Shown here piece after piece: positions 18,862 through 26,580 of a stretch of DNA of 64,000 nt. The stretch's first letter is position 1. Each line of letters begins with the position of its first letter. The translations under genes were made by a program, and so were the position numbers. The DNA comes from JAPOUP01 sp965203605. GTDB lineage: Bacteria; Pseudomonadota; Alphaproteobacteria; Rhodobacterales; Rhodobacteraceae. The notes under the pieces are model-generated. The model was given only the letters and a program-made list of their open reading frames with translations, made no database searches and was not told the origin of the DNA. The stretch lies in assembly GCA_965203605.1 (NCBI GenBank), contig OZ241902.1, positions 682,001 to 746,000 of the forward strand, read 5' to 3'.

Positions 18862-19321
18862 GGGCGTCGGGCTGGTAGCAATAAGCCTCTGCATCCTTCT
18901 CTCGCCGCTATTGTATGCATGTTACTTGGAGTGGTTGGAGAACCGTCGTGGCGGTGCTTCCGACTGGCATAAAGCCCGTATCCGCGACCCTTGCGCACAG
19001 CTAGGCCAAAAGCCACCGCCAGAGGAAGAACTGGAAGCGCTGTCGTTCAAGAAGGCCACGCAAATGGCCAACAGGTTGGATCATTCCATGAGTATCAGGA
19101 GGGAGTTAGATATGGCACGCGGAGTCCCGATGATCGACCCCAAGGTGCACTTGAAGGGCGCAACGCCGGAGAAACTGGCCCGCGCCCTTCTGCGAAACCG
19201 CAATCCCGCCTTACGACCCGGCCGCGTTGGAAAGCCCGTTGTCGGCGATCAGGTCGCGGAGCAGGAGGTTCCGTCCGACGAGTCGGGCGACGGTATCCCG
19301 CATCTGGCAAAGGGTGTCTGA
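18851..19321 (+). CDS. IS1595 passenger ORF 4
   Basis: 156 residues. One membrane helix near the N-terminus (GVGLVAISLCILLSPLLYACYL) and a cytosolic charged tail. An internal ATG at 19111 with AGGAGG upstream could give a separate 69-residue product starting MARGVPMIDPKVHLKG with the conserved-looking ATPEKLARALL. The last 110 bp run antisense to the transposase 3' end, so the true C-terminus is uncertain. No family was assigned. Confidence 0.5.
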   Translation: MTIEGVGLVAISLCILLSPLLYACYLEWLENRRGGASDWHKARIRDPCAQLGQKPPPEEELEALSFKKATQMANRLDHSMSIRRELDMARGVPMIDPKVHLKGATPEKLARALLRNRNPALRPGRVGKPVVGDQVAEQEVPSDESGDGIPHLAKGV

Positions 19322-20188
19322 ATCGCGGATGTTGTGCTTGCCTTCGAACTCGTTGACGTACCGCTGCAGATGCTTGGGAGACATCTTGTGAAAGGTTCCC
19401 TTGTGCGCCCGCTTGAGCATCGACCAGAACGACTCGATGCCGTTGGTGTGCGCCATGCCGTCAACGTACTGGCTGACGGAGTGCTTGACCGTCTCGTGCG
19501 GGTTCGGGATGCCCTCGTAGGCCGCTGCATCGTCCGTGTAGACGACGGTATCGGGGTTGGTCACATCGGCCACGAAGCCTTGGAGCGTGGCCTTGTCGGT
19601 CGAGCGGACGACCCGTGCCTCGACCTTGTTGGACTCACGGCACTTGGCTCCGACAACCGCCGTCATGTCAACCGCGCCCCGGCCCTTGAGCTTCTTGCGC
19701 TCGGCGTTCGACTTGTTCTTGCGCTTGCCGCCGAAGTAGGTCTCGTCAAACTCCACCGGGCCGTCAAACGGCTCGTTGTCCTCGTTGCAGGCCCATGCCT
19801 CGCGAATGCGCATCATCATGAACCATGCCGCTTTCTGGCTGATGCCAAGATCGCGGTGCAGCTTCATGCTCGAAACGGACTTGAGGCTCGTGATGCAGAG
19901 ATAGATGCCGATGGCCCACTTGCGCATCGGGATGTTGGACGCCTGCATGGGCGTGTTCGTCTTCACGCTGAAATAGGAACGGCAATCCTTGCAGTGGTAA
20001 GGCATCGGCCTCCCGCTCTTGACGACGCTGGTGCGGTCGCTTCCGCACTTGCCACAGGTGCGCTTGCCTTCCGGCCAGATGCGGCCCTCGAACCATCTGG
20101 TTGCGGCCTCGTCCGTGGGGAACATATCCATCATCTCGACGAGGGTCATGCCTTCGCGGTGGGATCTTCCGGGGGCTGGATGCGGCAT
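19211..20188 (-). CDS. IS1595-family transposase, intact
   Basis: 325 residues. The N-terminal zinc ribbon shows CGKCGSD and YHCKDC (IS1595 family). The catalytic core has FDETYFGGKRK, VYTDDAAAYEG and HTNGIESFWSMLKRAHKGTF, giving the DDN/E-type acidic set plus the ISXO2-like fold. No frameshift is seen. A second ATG at 20149 is possible. It is the only large gene of the 18174-20261 element and should mobilise it together with its passengers. Confidence 0.93.
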   Translation of the reverse strand: MPHPAPGRSHREGMTLVEMMDMFPTDEAATRWFEGRIWPEGKRTCGKCGSDRTSVVKSGRPMPYHCKDCRSYFSVKTNTPMQASNIPMRKWAIGIYLCITSLKSVSSMKLHRDLGISQKAAWFMMMRIREAWACNEDNEPFDGPVEFDETYFGGKRKNKSNAERKKLKGRGAVDMTAVVGAKCRESNKVEARVVRSTDKATLQGFVADVTNPDTVVYTDDAAAYEGIPNPHETVKHSVSQYVDGMAHTNGIESFWSMLKRAHKGTFHKMSPKHLQRYVNEFEGKHNIRDSDTLCQMRDTVARLVGRNLLLRDLIADNGLSNAAGS

Positions 20189-20238
20189 TCCGGTCTCAGT
20201 TTTCTGTTGCCGGCAATATAGGGGCGTGCGCAGGAAAT

Positions 20239-20261
20239 GTCAAGTATTGGTTATAAGTCCC
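20239..20261 (-). repeat. IS1595 right inverted repeat
   Basis: Reads GTCAAGTATTGGTTATAAG outward and is the inverted partner of 18174-18196. Confidence 0.9.
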
Positions 20262-20616
20262 TAAAATTCCGCCCTCCTCAACAAACGCCCATCCCTTCCA
20301 TCGCCGTACAATCTTGGGATCACCTCTTCATCCGAAGCCGAAATAGGGCGGTCTTCCAGGTCGCGGGGCAGATCGGTGTCGATCAAGATGAAATTGTACT
20401 GCAGTTTGCCGGAGCTAACCAGCTCTTCAATTATCTTCAGCAAGTTGTTCTTTCTTTCGGTTGTCGAGACCCTCGAACACACCATCGTGGAACACAAAAC
20501 CGAAAGACCAGGTGCCCTCATATACACCCAAAGGCGCCAATTCAAGGGGAACGCCTATCAGTTCTTGGTAACTCGTTCCGTCTGACAAACTTGATGTTGT
20601 GGTCGAGCTTCCCGCT
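20261..20616 (-). pseudogene. C-terminal remnant of a DUF2326-type SMC-like ATPase
   Basis: One frame gives SDGTSYQELIGVPLEL and GFVFHDGVFEGLDNRKK. The continuation NNLLKIIEELVSSGKLQY, FILIDTDLPRD, SDEEVIPRLYGDGRDGRL then AEF and stop is in another frame, so a frameshift lies near 20460. This is the C-terminal nucleotide-binding half of DUF2326 proteins, Rad50/SMC-like ATPases found in ABC-three-component (ABC-3C) systems. The N-terminal half is missing, cut at the IS30-type repeat starting at 20617. The IS1595 element sits exactly at its stop codon. Confidence 0.65.
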
Positions 20617-20719
20617 GGAGGGCCGAAAGCTGATCGTACGTCTGACGGTGGTGCGCCAACCCGCGAGGATATCCTCCCTGAGAGATGGCCGGCGTCGCAC
20701 CTCCGAGTGGAAGTGGGGC
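20617..20719. repeat. IS30-type end repeat, copy B
   Basis: About 80 percent like 16348-16448 by eye. Its end GAGTGGAAGTGGGGC is the reverse complement of the IS30-like terminus at 48721. It truncates the DUF2326 remnant. Confidence 0.6.
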
Positions 20720-20871
20720 ATCATGAAACCACGGGGTTGATATCCTCTCAGGTATCCGCGGAGTATACCGCCCGGCACCGGTTGCCAGATGTGGAAAGGA
20801 GCCGCCTGACCTAAGGATCGTGCGGCCATTTTGGGGGAGCGCCTTGCGGACACTCCAAAGGGGTGACCGTG

Positions 20872-20946
20872 TGGCTGGGGTGGTAGGATTCGAACCTACG
20901 GTACACGGTACCAAAAACCGCTGCCTTACCACTTGGCCACACCCCA
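20872..20946 (-). tRNA. tRNA-Gln (anticodon TTG)
   Basis: The reverse strand reads TGGGGTGTGGCCAAGTGG at the 5' end, forms a standard cloverleaf, has TTTTTGG in the anticodon loop (anticodon TTG), a TpsiC arm containing GGTTCGAATCC, and an encoded 3' CCA. Confidence 0.97.
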
Positions 20947-21011
20947 ACGACTCCCGGTAGCTACGCGATTCGCTCGTATGCTTCAAGCCCTGATCGTCGA
21001 AATTTGCGTCC

Positions 21012-21851
21012 CTAGATGCGCACCGGTACCGATTTGGCCAGATGATCCATATCCATGAGCGTCTTGAGCAGTCCTGGCATGCGGTCAAGTTCGATCATGT
21101 TCGGTCCGTCCGAAGGTGCCGTATCGGGTGCTTGGTGCGTTTCGATAAATACTCCCGCGATTCCAAGCGAAACGGCCGCGCGAGCAAGCACCGGCGCGAA
21201 CTCGCGCTGTCCGCCGCTGGCGCCGCCCAGTCCGCCCGGCTCCTGAACGGAATGCGTTGCATCCATAATGACCGGGTATCCAGTCGCTGCCATCTGCGGT
21301 AGGCTCCGCATGTCTGTCACCAGCGAATTGTAGCCGAACGAGGTGCCGCGCTCCGTCAATAGGATACGGTGGTTCCCGGAGCCTTCGACCTTTGCCGCAA
21401 CATGGGCCATATCCCAAGGGGCAAGGAACTGCCCCTTCTTGATGTTGACCGCCGCCCCGGTTTTCGCGGCGGCGACAAGCAAGTCGGTCTGGCGACTGAG
21501 AAATGCCGGGATCTGAATAACGTCGACGGCGTCCGCAGCCTGAGCGCATTGTTCGGGTAGATGCACGTCAGTCAGCACAGGGACATCCAGCGCAGAGCGC
21601 AGGTCCGAAAGGATATTGAGCCCGGCATCCATTCCAACGCCGCGCTTGCCGGATAACGACGTTCGGTTCGCCTTGTCGAAAGATGACTTGAACACGTAGC
21701 CTGCACCAACGGCACCGCAGAACTCGACCATTCGCCCGGCTATCATTTGAGCGTGATCGGAAGACTCCAGCTGGCAAGGTCCTGCAATGACGATCAACGG
21801 CAGGTCGTTGCCAAACTTCAATCCGCCGATGGGAACCTCCTTCATCTTCAT
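21012..21851 (-). CDS. kdsA: 3-deoxy-8-phosphooctulonate synthase
   Basis: 279 residues. Condenses phosphoenolpyruvate with arabinose 5-phosphate to KDO-8-phosphate for lipopolysaccharide core synthesis. Family blocks are intact: IAGPCQLES, YVFKSSFDKANRTS, LTDVH, QIPAFLSRQTDLL, NIKKGQFLAPWDM, ERGTSFGYN and DATHSVQ. The frame extends to 22061, but homology starts at the ATG at 21851 (KEVPIGGLKFG). The tRNA-Gln gene lies just downstream. Confidence 0.97.
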   Translation of the reverse strand: MKMKEVPIGGLKFGNDLPLIVIAGPCQLESSDHAQMIAGRMVEFCGAVGAGYVFKSSFDKANRTSLSGKRGVGMDAGLNILSDLRSALDVPVLTDVHLPEQCAQAADAVDVIQIPAFLSRQTDLLVAAAKTGAAVNIKKGQFLAPWDMAHVAAKVEGSGNHRILLTERGTSFGYNSLVTDMRSLPQMAATGYPVIMDATHSVQEPGGLGGASGGQREFAPVLARAAVSLGIAGVFIETHQAPDTAPSDGPNMIELDRMPGLLKTLMDMDHLAKSVPVRI

Positions 21852-22341
21852 TCCAGATCCTGCTGTTCTGTATGCAATGTGGGTTGACGGGGAGATTTGC
21901 CGTGCCTGCTGGCCCCGAACGTCGGTTATGAAGCGATGGATCCACGCGCCCAGACGCCGTCTTCCCGCCTTGTCTGGGTCGATGCCTTGATCAGCTACTC
22001 CACTGTCTATTGCCAATTCAGTCTTTGTATGCCTTGTGCGATGACAATCTTCAATTCGCAATCAGGCCGGACCTGGGTGACGATGATCTCTCCGCATCGG
22101 ATATCTCTGTCGCCGATTCCTTCCTGAACATCCGCCATTGGCAAGGAATGAAACAACCGCCCTCTCAAACGTTGCCCGGTGCGGTCCGCCGGACCCGAGG
22201 TGATGCAGGTGGATCCAGCACTCAGGATCGGGGGGGACAGGGTGCACGGCCCTGGAGGGATTCCATGGGAACCCATAACGACAGTCCGCGTCTGGTCTGT
22301 CTACCGGTGGGAGTTGCCTGACCTGCCGCTTGGTTCCTCAA
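21852..22341. other. Spacer between kdsA and nhaA
   Basis: 490 bp with no recognised gene. A minus frame at 22007-22276 ends in a plausible-looking RPDCELKIVIAQG, but I could not assign it. It probably contains the kdsA promoter. Confidence 0.4.
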
Positions 22342-23625
22342 TCAGTTATGGATCTTCTCGATCCGTAGCAATCGCCCGGCAATGATCGCGATGACAGCGG
22401 CGAAGAAGCTGAGAAGCGCACCCATCTTTGCAGCGTCCTGAACGGACAGGCCTTCGAGAACAACGCCTCCTTCGAATGCGACCGCGGCGATAAACAGCGA
22501 TACTGTGAATCCAATTGCGGCAACCAATCCGATGACGAACAGATCGGACGTTCGCATGTTCTTCGGAAGGCCGAGTTTCAGCGGATACGCGGCAAACCAT
22601 CCAAATAGCGCGATGCCAATGGGCTTGCCGATCAACAGACCCGCCAACACTAGCCAAGTCGGAGCGCTGATCACCGAAAACTCAACACCGGCATTCAGGA
22701 GTCCGAAAAAGAACAGAATGATCTCAACAGGATACTTCAGAATGTGCTCAATGTGGTTCAAAAGGTCGTGCAGATATACTTCCGCCTCGCTAAAGAACCC
22801 GAAGGCACGGTCGGCGTGAGGAATGGTGGGAACGATGGGCAGCAGACCAAGTGCGGGATGGAGTCCGCTTTGCTGAAAGCCGTACCAGCTCAACGCTCCG
22901 GCGGCCGCATAGGGCCAGAATGACAGTCTTTCGCGCACCCAGGTCGAGCGCCTCCGCAATTGGTCTCCACGGTCAAGATGGCGCGGCAGCCAGTTGAAGA
23001 GCAGGAATACTCCCACTGCGGCGCCGACGGACAGAAGAAGCCACGCCGGAACGACTTCGCCACTTGGGTAGAATACGGCAAGGATCAATAGGCCAGCGGC
23101 GTCGTCGGCGATCGCCAGAAGTAGCAGGAAACGCACAGCTGGATGACCCGCTCCGAATACAATTCGGCCTACGACGTAGGAGAATGCGATGTCAGTGGCA
23201 GTCGGGATCGCCCATCCTCGCTGCACGGCATCGTAGGTGTCGGACCCGAGAAGGGCGGCTAGGCCGAGATACACTGCTATCGGTCCGAACATACCACCAG
23301 CGGTTGCGAACAGGGGAGTCGCCGCCTTTCGCCCACGCAGGCTTCCGTTCTCCATTATCACGGCTTCCCAGACTTCTTTCGCGGCGATGGCGAAGAAGAA
23401 AGCCATCAACACGTCATTGACCAGAAAGTGCAGTGTCAGGGTGCGGTGGACCTTCCCGTCCTCGTCATAATGGGCATGTCCGATTATGAAGTCGTCAACC
23501 AGTACGAATTCGACAAAGTCGTGGTAACTATGTGGCGAAAAGTTGGCCCAGAACAGCGCCAACACCGCACCCGCCAACAGCAGTACCGAATAGGTAGATA
23601 CAAAATTCCAGACCCGGTACATCAA
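22342..23625 (-). CDS. nhaA: Na+/H+ antiporter NhaA
   Basis: 427 residues, inner-membrane sodium/proton antiporter. The hallmark blocks are present: GWAIPTATDIAFS in helix IV and LLLAIADDAAGLLILA containing the paired Asp residues of helix V that bind Na+ and protons. The other helices are also easy to see (VLLLAGAVLALFWAN, FFFGLLNAGVEF, VAAIGFTVSLFIAAVAF). It is about 40 residues longer than the E. coli protein, mostly in loops such as the VDDFIIGHAHYDEDGKVH segment. No nhaR regulator is adjacent. Confidence 0.96.
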   Translation of the reverse strand: MMYRVWNFVSTYSVLLLAGAVLALFWANFSPHSYHDFVEFVLVDDFIIGHAHYDEDGKVHRTLTLHFLVNDVLMAFFFAIAAKEVWEAVIMENGSLRGRKAATPLFATAGGMFGPIAVYLGLAALLGSDTYDAVQRGWAIPTATDIAFSYVVGRIVFGAGHPAVRFLLLLAIADDAAGLLILAVFYPSGEVVPAWLLLSVGAAVGVFLLFNWLPRHLDRGDQLRRRSTWVRERLSFWPYAAAGALSWYGFQQSGLHPALGLLPIVPTIPHADRAFGFFSEAEVYLHDLLNHIEHILKYPVEIILFFFGLLNAGVEFSVISAPTWLVLAGLLIGKPIGIALFGWFAAYPLKLGLPKNMRTSDLFVIGLVAAIGFTVSLFIAAVAFEGGVVLEGLSVQDAAKMGALLSFFAAVIAIIAGRLLRIEKIHN

Positions 23626-23707
23626 CCCTCCCCCCGAATCTCTGCTGGCGCCGGGGATAGGCTAACTCTGGGGATTGGGCAACGAGGTTGTGGGAAGACA
23701 GTGCGGA

Positions 23708-24748
23708 TCATGCGACTAGGTTCCACGAGATGCCCGCAATGAAGGCTCCGACGAAGGCGAAGCCAATATAGGCCGCGAAAACCCGGGGCCTCACGAGAGC
23801 CCAGACAGCAATTGCGGCGGGAATGCAACTGATGCCTCCAGCGATGACAAAGGACATGGCCGCGCCGTCCGACATTCCCTGTTCGAGCAGTGCGTCCACC
23901 AAGGGAACAGCGGCGTAGCCGTTCAGGTAAGCTGGAGCACCAACCAGTGCTCCCAGCAGGACCGGAATTGGCCCACTTCCACCAAGAACGGTCGCGATCA
24001 ACTCAGCAGGAATGTACTCCAGCATGATCGCTTCTATGAGATATGCGAGCAGAAGCCATTTTCCCAGAAAGAACGCATTGTCGAAGGCTGTAATCCCAAA
24101 ACTTCGCCTACGCTCCGCCTCTTCCCAGAATGCCCATCTCGGGCGACCGGCAAATGGGCTTGACCGACCGCAGCAGGATCCGCAGCCATTCGCTGACCTT
24201 GCTTTGAGCGCGTCGGTAAAGATCAGGCTCTGGGAGAGTGATTTCACGGTAAATCCGCCCATGAGGCCGACGCCAACCGCAGCGATGGTTTTGGCCGTCG
24301 CGAATTCCCATCCCAAGGTACCGGAGGTGATCAGGAACATCGCTGGGTCCATCAATGGCGAACTGAGCCAGAACGCCATAACTGCCGACAGAGGCGCACC
24401 GAGAGCCAGGAGCGCCGCGATGAAAGGGATCACCTCACACGAGCAGAACGGAGAAAGTCCACCCAATAGCGCCGCCAGCAGTATCATGCGCGTCTCACGC
24501 CCTTCAAAGGCTTTGGCAAGCAAGGTCTCCGCTCCAGTCGCTTTCATGTAAGCCACTGCAAGTACAGCGAACACGATGAATACGGCGGTATGTGCGATAG
24601 CATTGCCGGCAAATGAGATTGTGGGCCAAACCTGTGCTGGATCGACTAGCGCCAAAGCCGCGGGAATCGTGACGACCGCAAGCAGCACCCTGTCGACCCG
24701 CTTCCAGAATGCCTGTGTCTCAGGAAACAGTTGAGTTAGTTCAGTCAT
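23708..24748 (-). CDS. ArsP-like/DUF318 permease
   Basis: 346 residues, about eight membrane helices, with the family's FCSCEVIPF motif at residues 101-109 and a mirror-image second half (GALVGAPAYLNGYAAVPLV). The central loop has a Cys-rich stretch, NGCGSCCG. ArsP-type members export trivalent organoarsenicals; others are uncharacterised. Coupling to an ArsR-type regulator, with an 8-bp gene overlap, supports a metal(loid)- or thiol-responsive export role. Confidence 0.85.
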   Translation of the reverse strand: MTELTQLFPETQAFWKRVDRVLLAVVTIPAALALVDPAQVWPTISFAGNAIAHTAVFIVFAVLAVAYMKATGAETLLAKAFEGRETRMILLAALLGGLSPFCSCEVIPFIAALLALGAPLSAVMAFWLSSPLMDPAMFLITSGTLGWEFATAKTIAAVGVGLMGGFTVKSLSQSLIFTDALKARSANGCGSCCGRSSPFAGRPRWAFWEEAERRRSFGITAFDNAFFLGKWLLLAYLIEAIMLEYIPAELIATVLGGSGPIPVLLGALVGAPAYLNGYAAVPLVDALLEQGMSDGAAMSFVIAGGISCIPAAIAVWALVRPRVFAAYIGFAFVGAFIAGISWNLVA

Positions 24749-25061
24749 TTTCCTCTGCTTCGTAGCGGGTGGTTGCGTCGGCGCAGCATTCAGAAAGCAG
24801 GAACCGCGACAGCGATTTCATTTCATCATATGCCGCCGCCGCGCAAATGATGGAGCGCCCCATGCGGGTCTGCCTGACCAGTCCGGCTTGGGTAAGGATC
24901 TTCAGATGATGGGTCAGAGTTGATCCTGTGACCCCCGACCGTTCGCCGAGCTCGCCAATGCTCAACCCTTCCGGACCTGCGCGTACGAGAGGGTTCAGCA
25001 CGGCAAGCCGCTGCTCCGATCCGAGCGCGGCAAAGGTCGAGGCAGCCTCCCTGACGTTCAT
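24741..25061 (-). CDS. ArsR-family transcriptional regulator
   Basis: 106 residues, a winged HTH with FAALGSEQRLAVL, then LSIGELGERSGVTGSTLTHHLKILTQAGLVRQ and the wing. A C-terminal CC pair (LLSECCADAT) could bind metal(loid), but the classical ELCVCDL motif is absent. The open frame continues to an ATG at 25085; 25061 gives the usual family N-terminus. It overlaps the permease gene and lies next to a palindrome that is a likely autoregulatory operator. Confidence 0.88.
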   Translation of the reverse strand: MNVREAASTFAALGSEQRLAVLNPLVRAGPEGLSIGELGERSGVTGSTLTHHLKILTQAGLVRQTRMGRSIICAAAAYDEMKSLSRFLLSECCADATTRYEAEEND

Positions 25062-25088
25062 GTTGGATTCTCGTTGTGCACCCATAAC

Positions 25089-25110
25089 TCGATATTTCTA
25101 GAATTATCGA
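25089..25110. promoter_or_regulatory. Palindromic candidate ArsR operator
   Basis: TCGATA and TATCGA form perfect arms around a 10-bp AT-rich centre (TTTCTAGAAT), directly upstream of the ArsR gene. ArsR-family repressors bind such symmetric sites over the promoter. Confidence 0.6.
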
Positions 25111-25569
25111 AATAATGTCAAGAGGACTCTTCCGATGATCGACTGGGATGTTTATCGGTTTGCAGCTTCTGCGACCAACTTCATCCCGGCTGCAATGTAC
25201 CCGACGTCGTTTGGACAGGGGATCTGAAGACATGCCGTACAAGGCTCGCCTCAGGTGGATGGACCGGATGGACTCCTGGCTGTTTGCGAAAGTCGCTCAG
25301 GTGGAAGAGGGTGCTGTCGGTAGTTGTAAGGGTCGCTGAATGGCAGCGAAGTGTTATAGAGGAATGTAATGGAAGTCTTTGGCCGATCCAGTCACGGGAA
25401 ACGTCGCCCTCGAGATTGCAGGCAAGCGGATGGATCCGGAGGCCTTCCGAGGATAGGAACCAGTGTGGCGCAGGCTTGGGGCGGGCACGTTCAAGTCGAT
25501 GGGCCGCGGCCGTGGTCTTACGCTCGAAACAGGTGGCATTGTCGGACACGACCGGATTCAATTTGAGCC
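25111..25569. other. Spacer without gene
   Basis: 450 bp between the divergent ArsR and UDG-like genes. Frames on both strands are unremarkable and no RNA gene was recognised. Confidence 0.4.
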
Positions 25570-26175
25570 ATGGCAATGCACGAGACCATTACGGCTCTTC
25601 GACACGAAATCGCTTCCTGCCGCCTCTGTTCAGGGAGGTTCGCTCAGACGCACACGGGGCATGAACCCCGCCCGGTGGTCTGGTTCAGGGATAGTCCGCT
25701 GATACTTATCTGCGGTCAGGCGCCGGGAATGCGGGTACATTCGTCGGGCGTGCCGTTCGATGATCCATCCGGTGACCGGCTAAGGGATTGGATGGAATTG
25801 AGCCGTGATGAGTTCTACGACATCAACCGCATCGCGATCATCCCGATGGCGTTCTGTTTTCCGGGATACGACGCCAAAGGCTCTGACCTTCCGCCGCCAA
25901 GGGTGTGTGCGGAGACATGGCACGGACGACTCATGCGCGCATTGCCGGAGATTCCTCTCATTCTATTGGTTGGCGGATATGCACATCGGTGGCATCTACG
26001 CTGCTCCAGCACGGTGACCGAGACCGTTTTCGGCTGGCGGGACCATGCGCCCCGCTGTTTTCCGTTACCTCATCCAAGTTGGCGAAACACCGGCTGGCTG
26101 AAGAGAAACCCCTGGTTTGAACTCGACCTATTGCCCGAGCTTCGCAGACGCGTCCGGGATGTGATGAATGATTGA
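25570..26175 (+). CDS. Uracil-DNA glycosylase superfamily protein
   Basis: 201 residues. The UDG-fold active-site loop reads ILICGQAPGMRVHSSGVPFDD, and the minor-groove loop is represented by PLPHPSWRN near residue 175. A CRLC pair at residues 17-20 resembles half of the Fe-S ligand set of family 4/5 glycosylases. The full four-cysteine set is not evident, so an Fe-S cluster is uncertain. Members excise uracil or are uncharacterised. It is followed within 200 bp by a zf-CHCC gene and polA, which fits a DNA-maintenance context. Confidence 0.78.
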   Translation: MAMHETITALRHEIASCRLCSGRFAQTHTGHEPRPVVWFRDSPLILICGQAPGMRVHSSGVPFDDPSGDRLRDWMELSRDEFYDINRIAIIPMAFCFPGYDAKGSDLPPPRVCAETWHGRLMRALPEIPLILLVGGYAHRWHLRCSSTVTETVFGWRDHAPRCFPLPHPSWRNTGWLKRNPWFELDLLPELRRRVRDVMND

Positions 26176-26345
26176 GGACTGACTGAAGGCGCGTAGGCAT
26201 CGCGGGGGGGAATGCAGACTCAGGAATACGGCACTGAACGTGGGTTTTTTGAAGACGCTAAACAGTTGCGCATGGACATTGAAGCTATATCATGGTCGCC
26301 AGCCGTGATCGTTGAGCCAAGTTTCTGTTAGGTCGGAATGTGACT

Positions 26346-26525
26346 ATGGAAGCCCCTGAGACCGAAATCGTCGAGACCATGCGGGTTGCGTGCGATGGTG
26401 GAGAGGGTGCACTCGGGCATCCCCGCGTATGGTTATCGATCCCGCCGGACAGGGGTTGGATCGAATGCGGATATTGTGACAAGAAGTTCATTCACAGGGA
26501 TTTTGCGGAGCAGACCGGATCCTGA
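26346..26525 (+). CDS. Small zf-CHCC zinc-finger protein
   Basis: 59 residues with the PF10276-type motif: VACDGG, then ALGHPRVWLSI and ECGYCDKKFIH, giving the C-H-C-C metal ligands. Homologues correspond to the NDUFS6-like domain of complex I or stand alone in Alphaproteobacteria. A GTG at 26340 is an alternative start. The gene lies just upstream of polA in the same direction. Confidence 0.85.
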   Translation: MEAPETEIVETMRVACDGGEGALGHPRVWLSIPPDRGWIECGYCDKKFIHRDFAEQTGS

Positions 26526-26580
26526 TCCGGAAATCACCTGCATCGGCAATTCGAGTTCCTGGATGGAAGGGAGAGCGGCA

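Larger units (their letters stand above)
18174..20261. mobile_element. Complete IS1595-family transposon with passenger ORFs
   Basis: A 2088-bp element bounded by 23-bp inverted repeats matching at 22 of 23 positions (GGGGCTTATAACC outer part) and an exact 8-bp duplication, TAAAATTC. It contains one intact transposase gene on the minus strand and four small ORFs on the plus strand filling the other half. Typical IS1595 elements are shorter, so about 1 kb here is cargo; cargo-carrying members of the family are known. The duplication is perfect and the transposase intact, so insertion appears recent. It landed exactly at the stop codon of a decayed DUF2326 gene. Confidence 0.9.

Noticed and set aside
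19334..20221. A 295-codon plus-strand frame opposite the IS1595 transposase
   Set aside because: Antisense shadow of the intact transposase without protein-like features.
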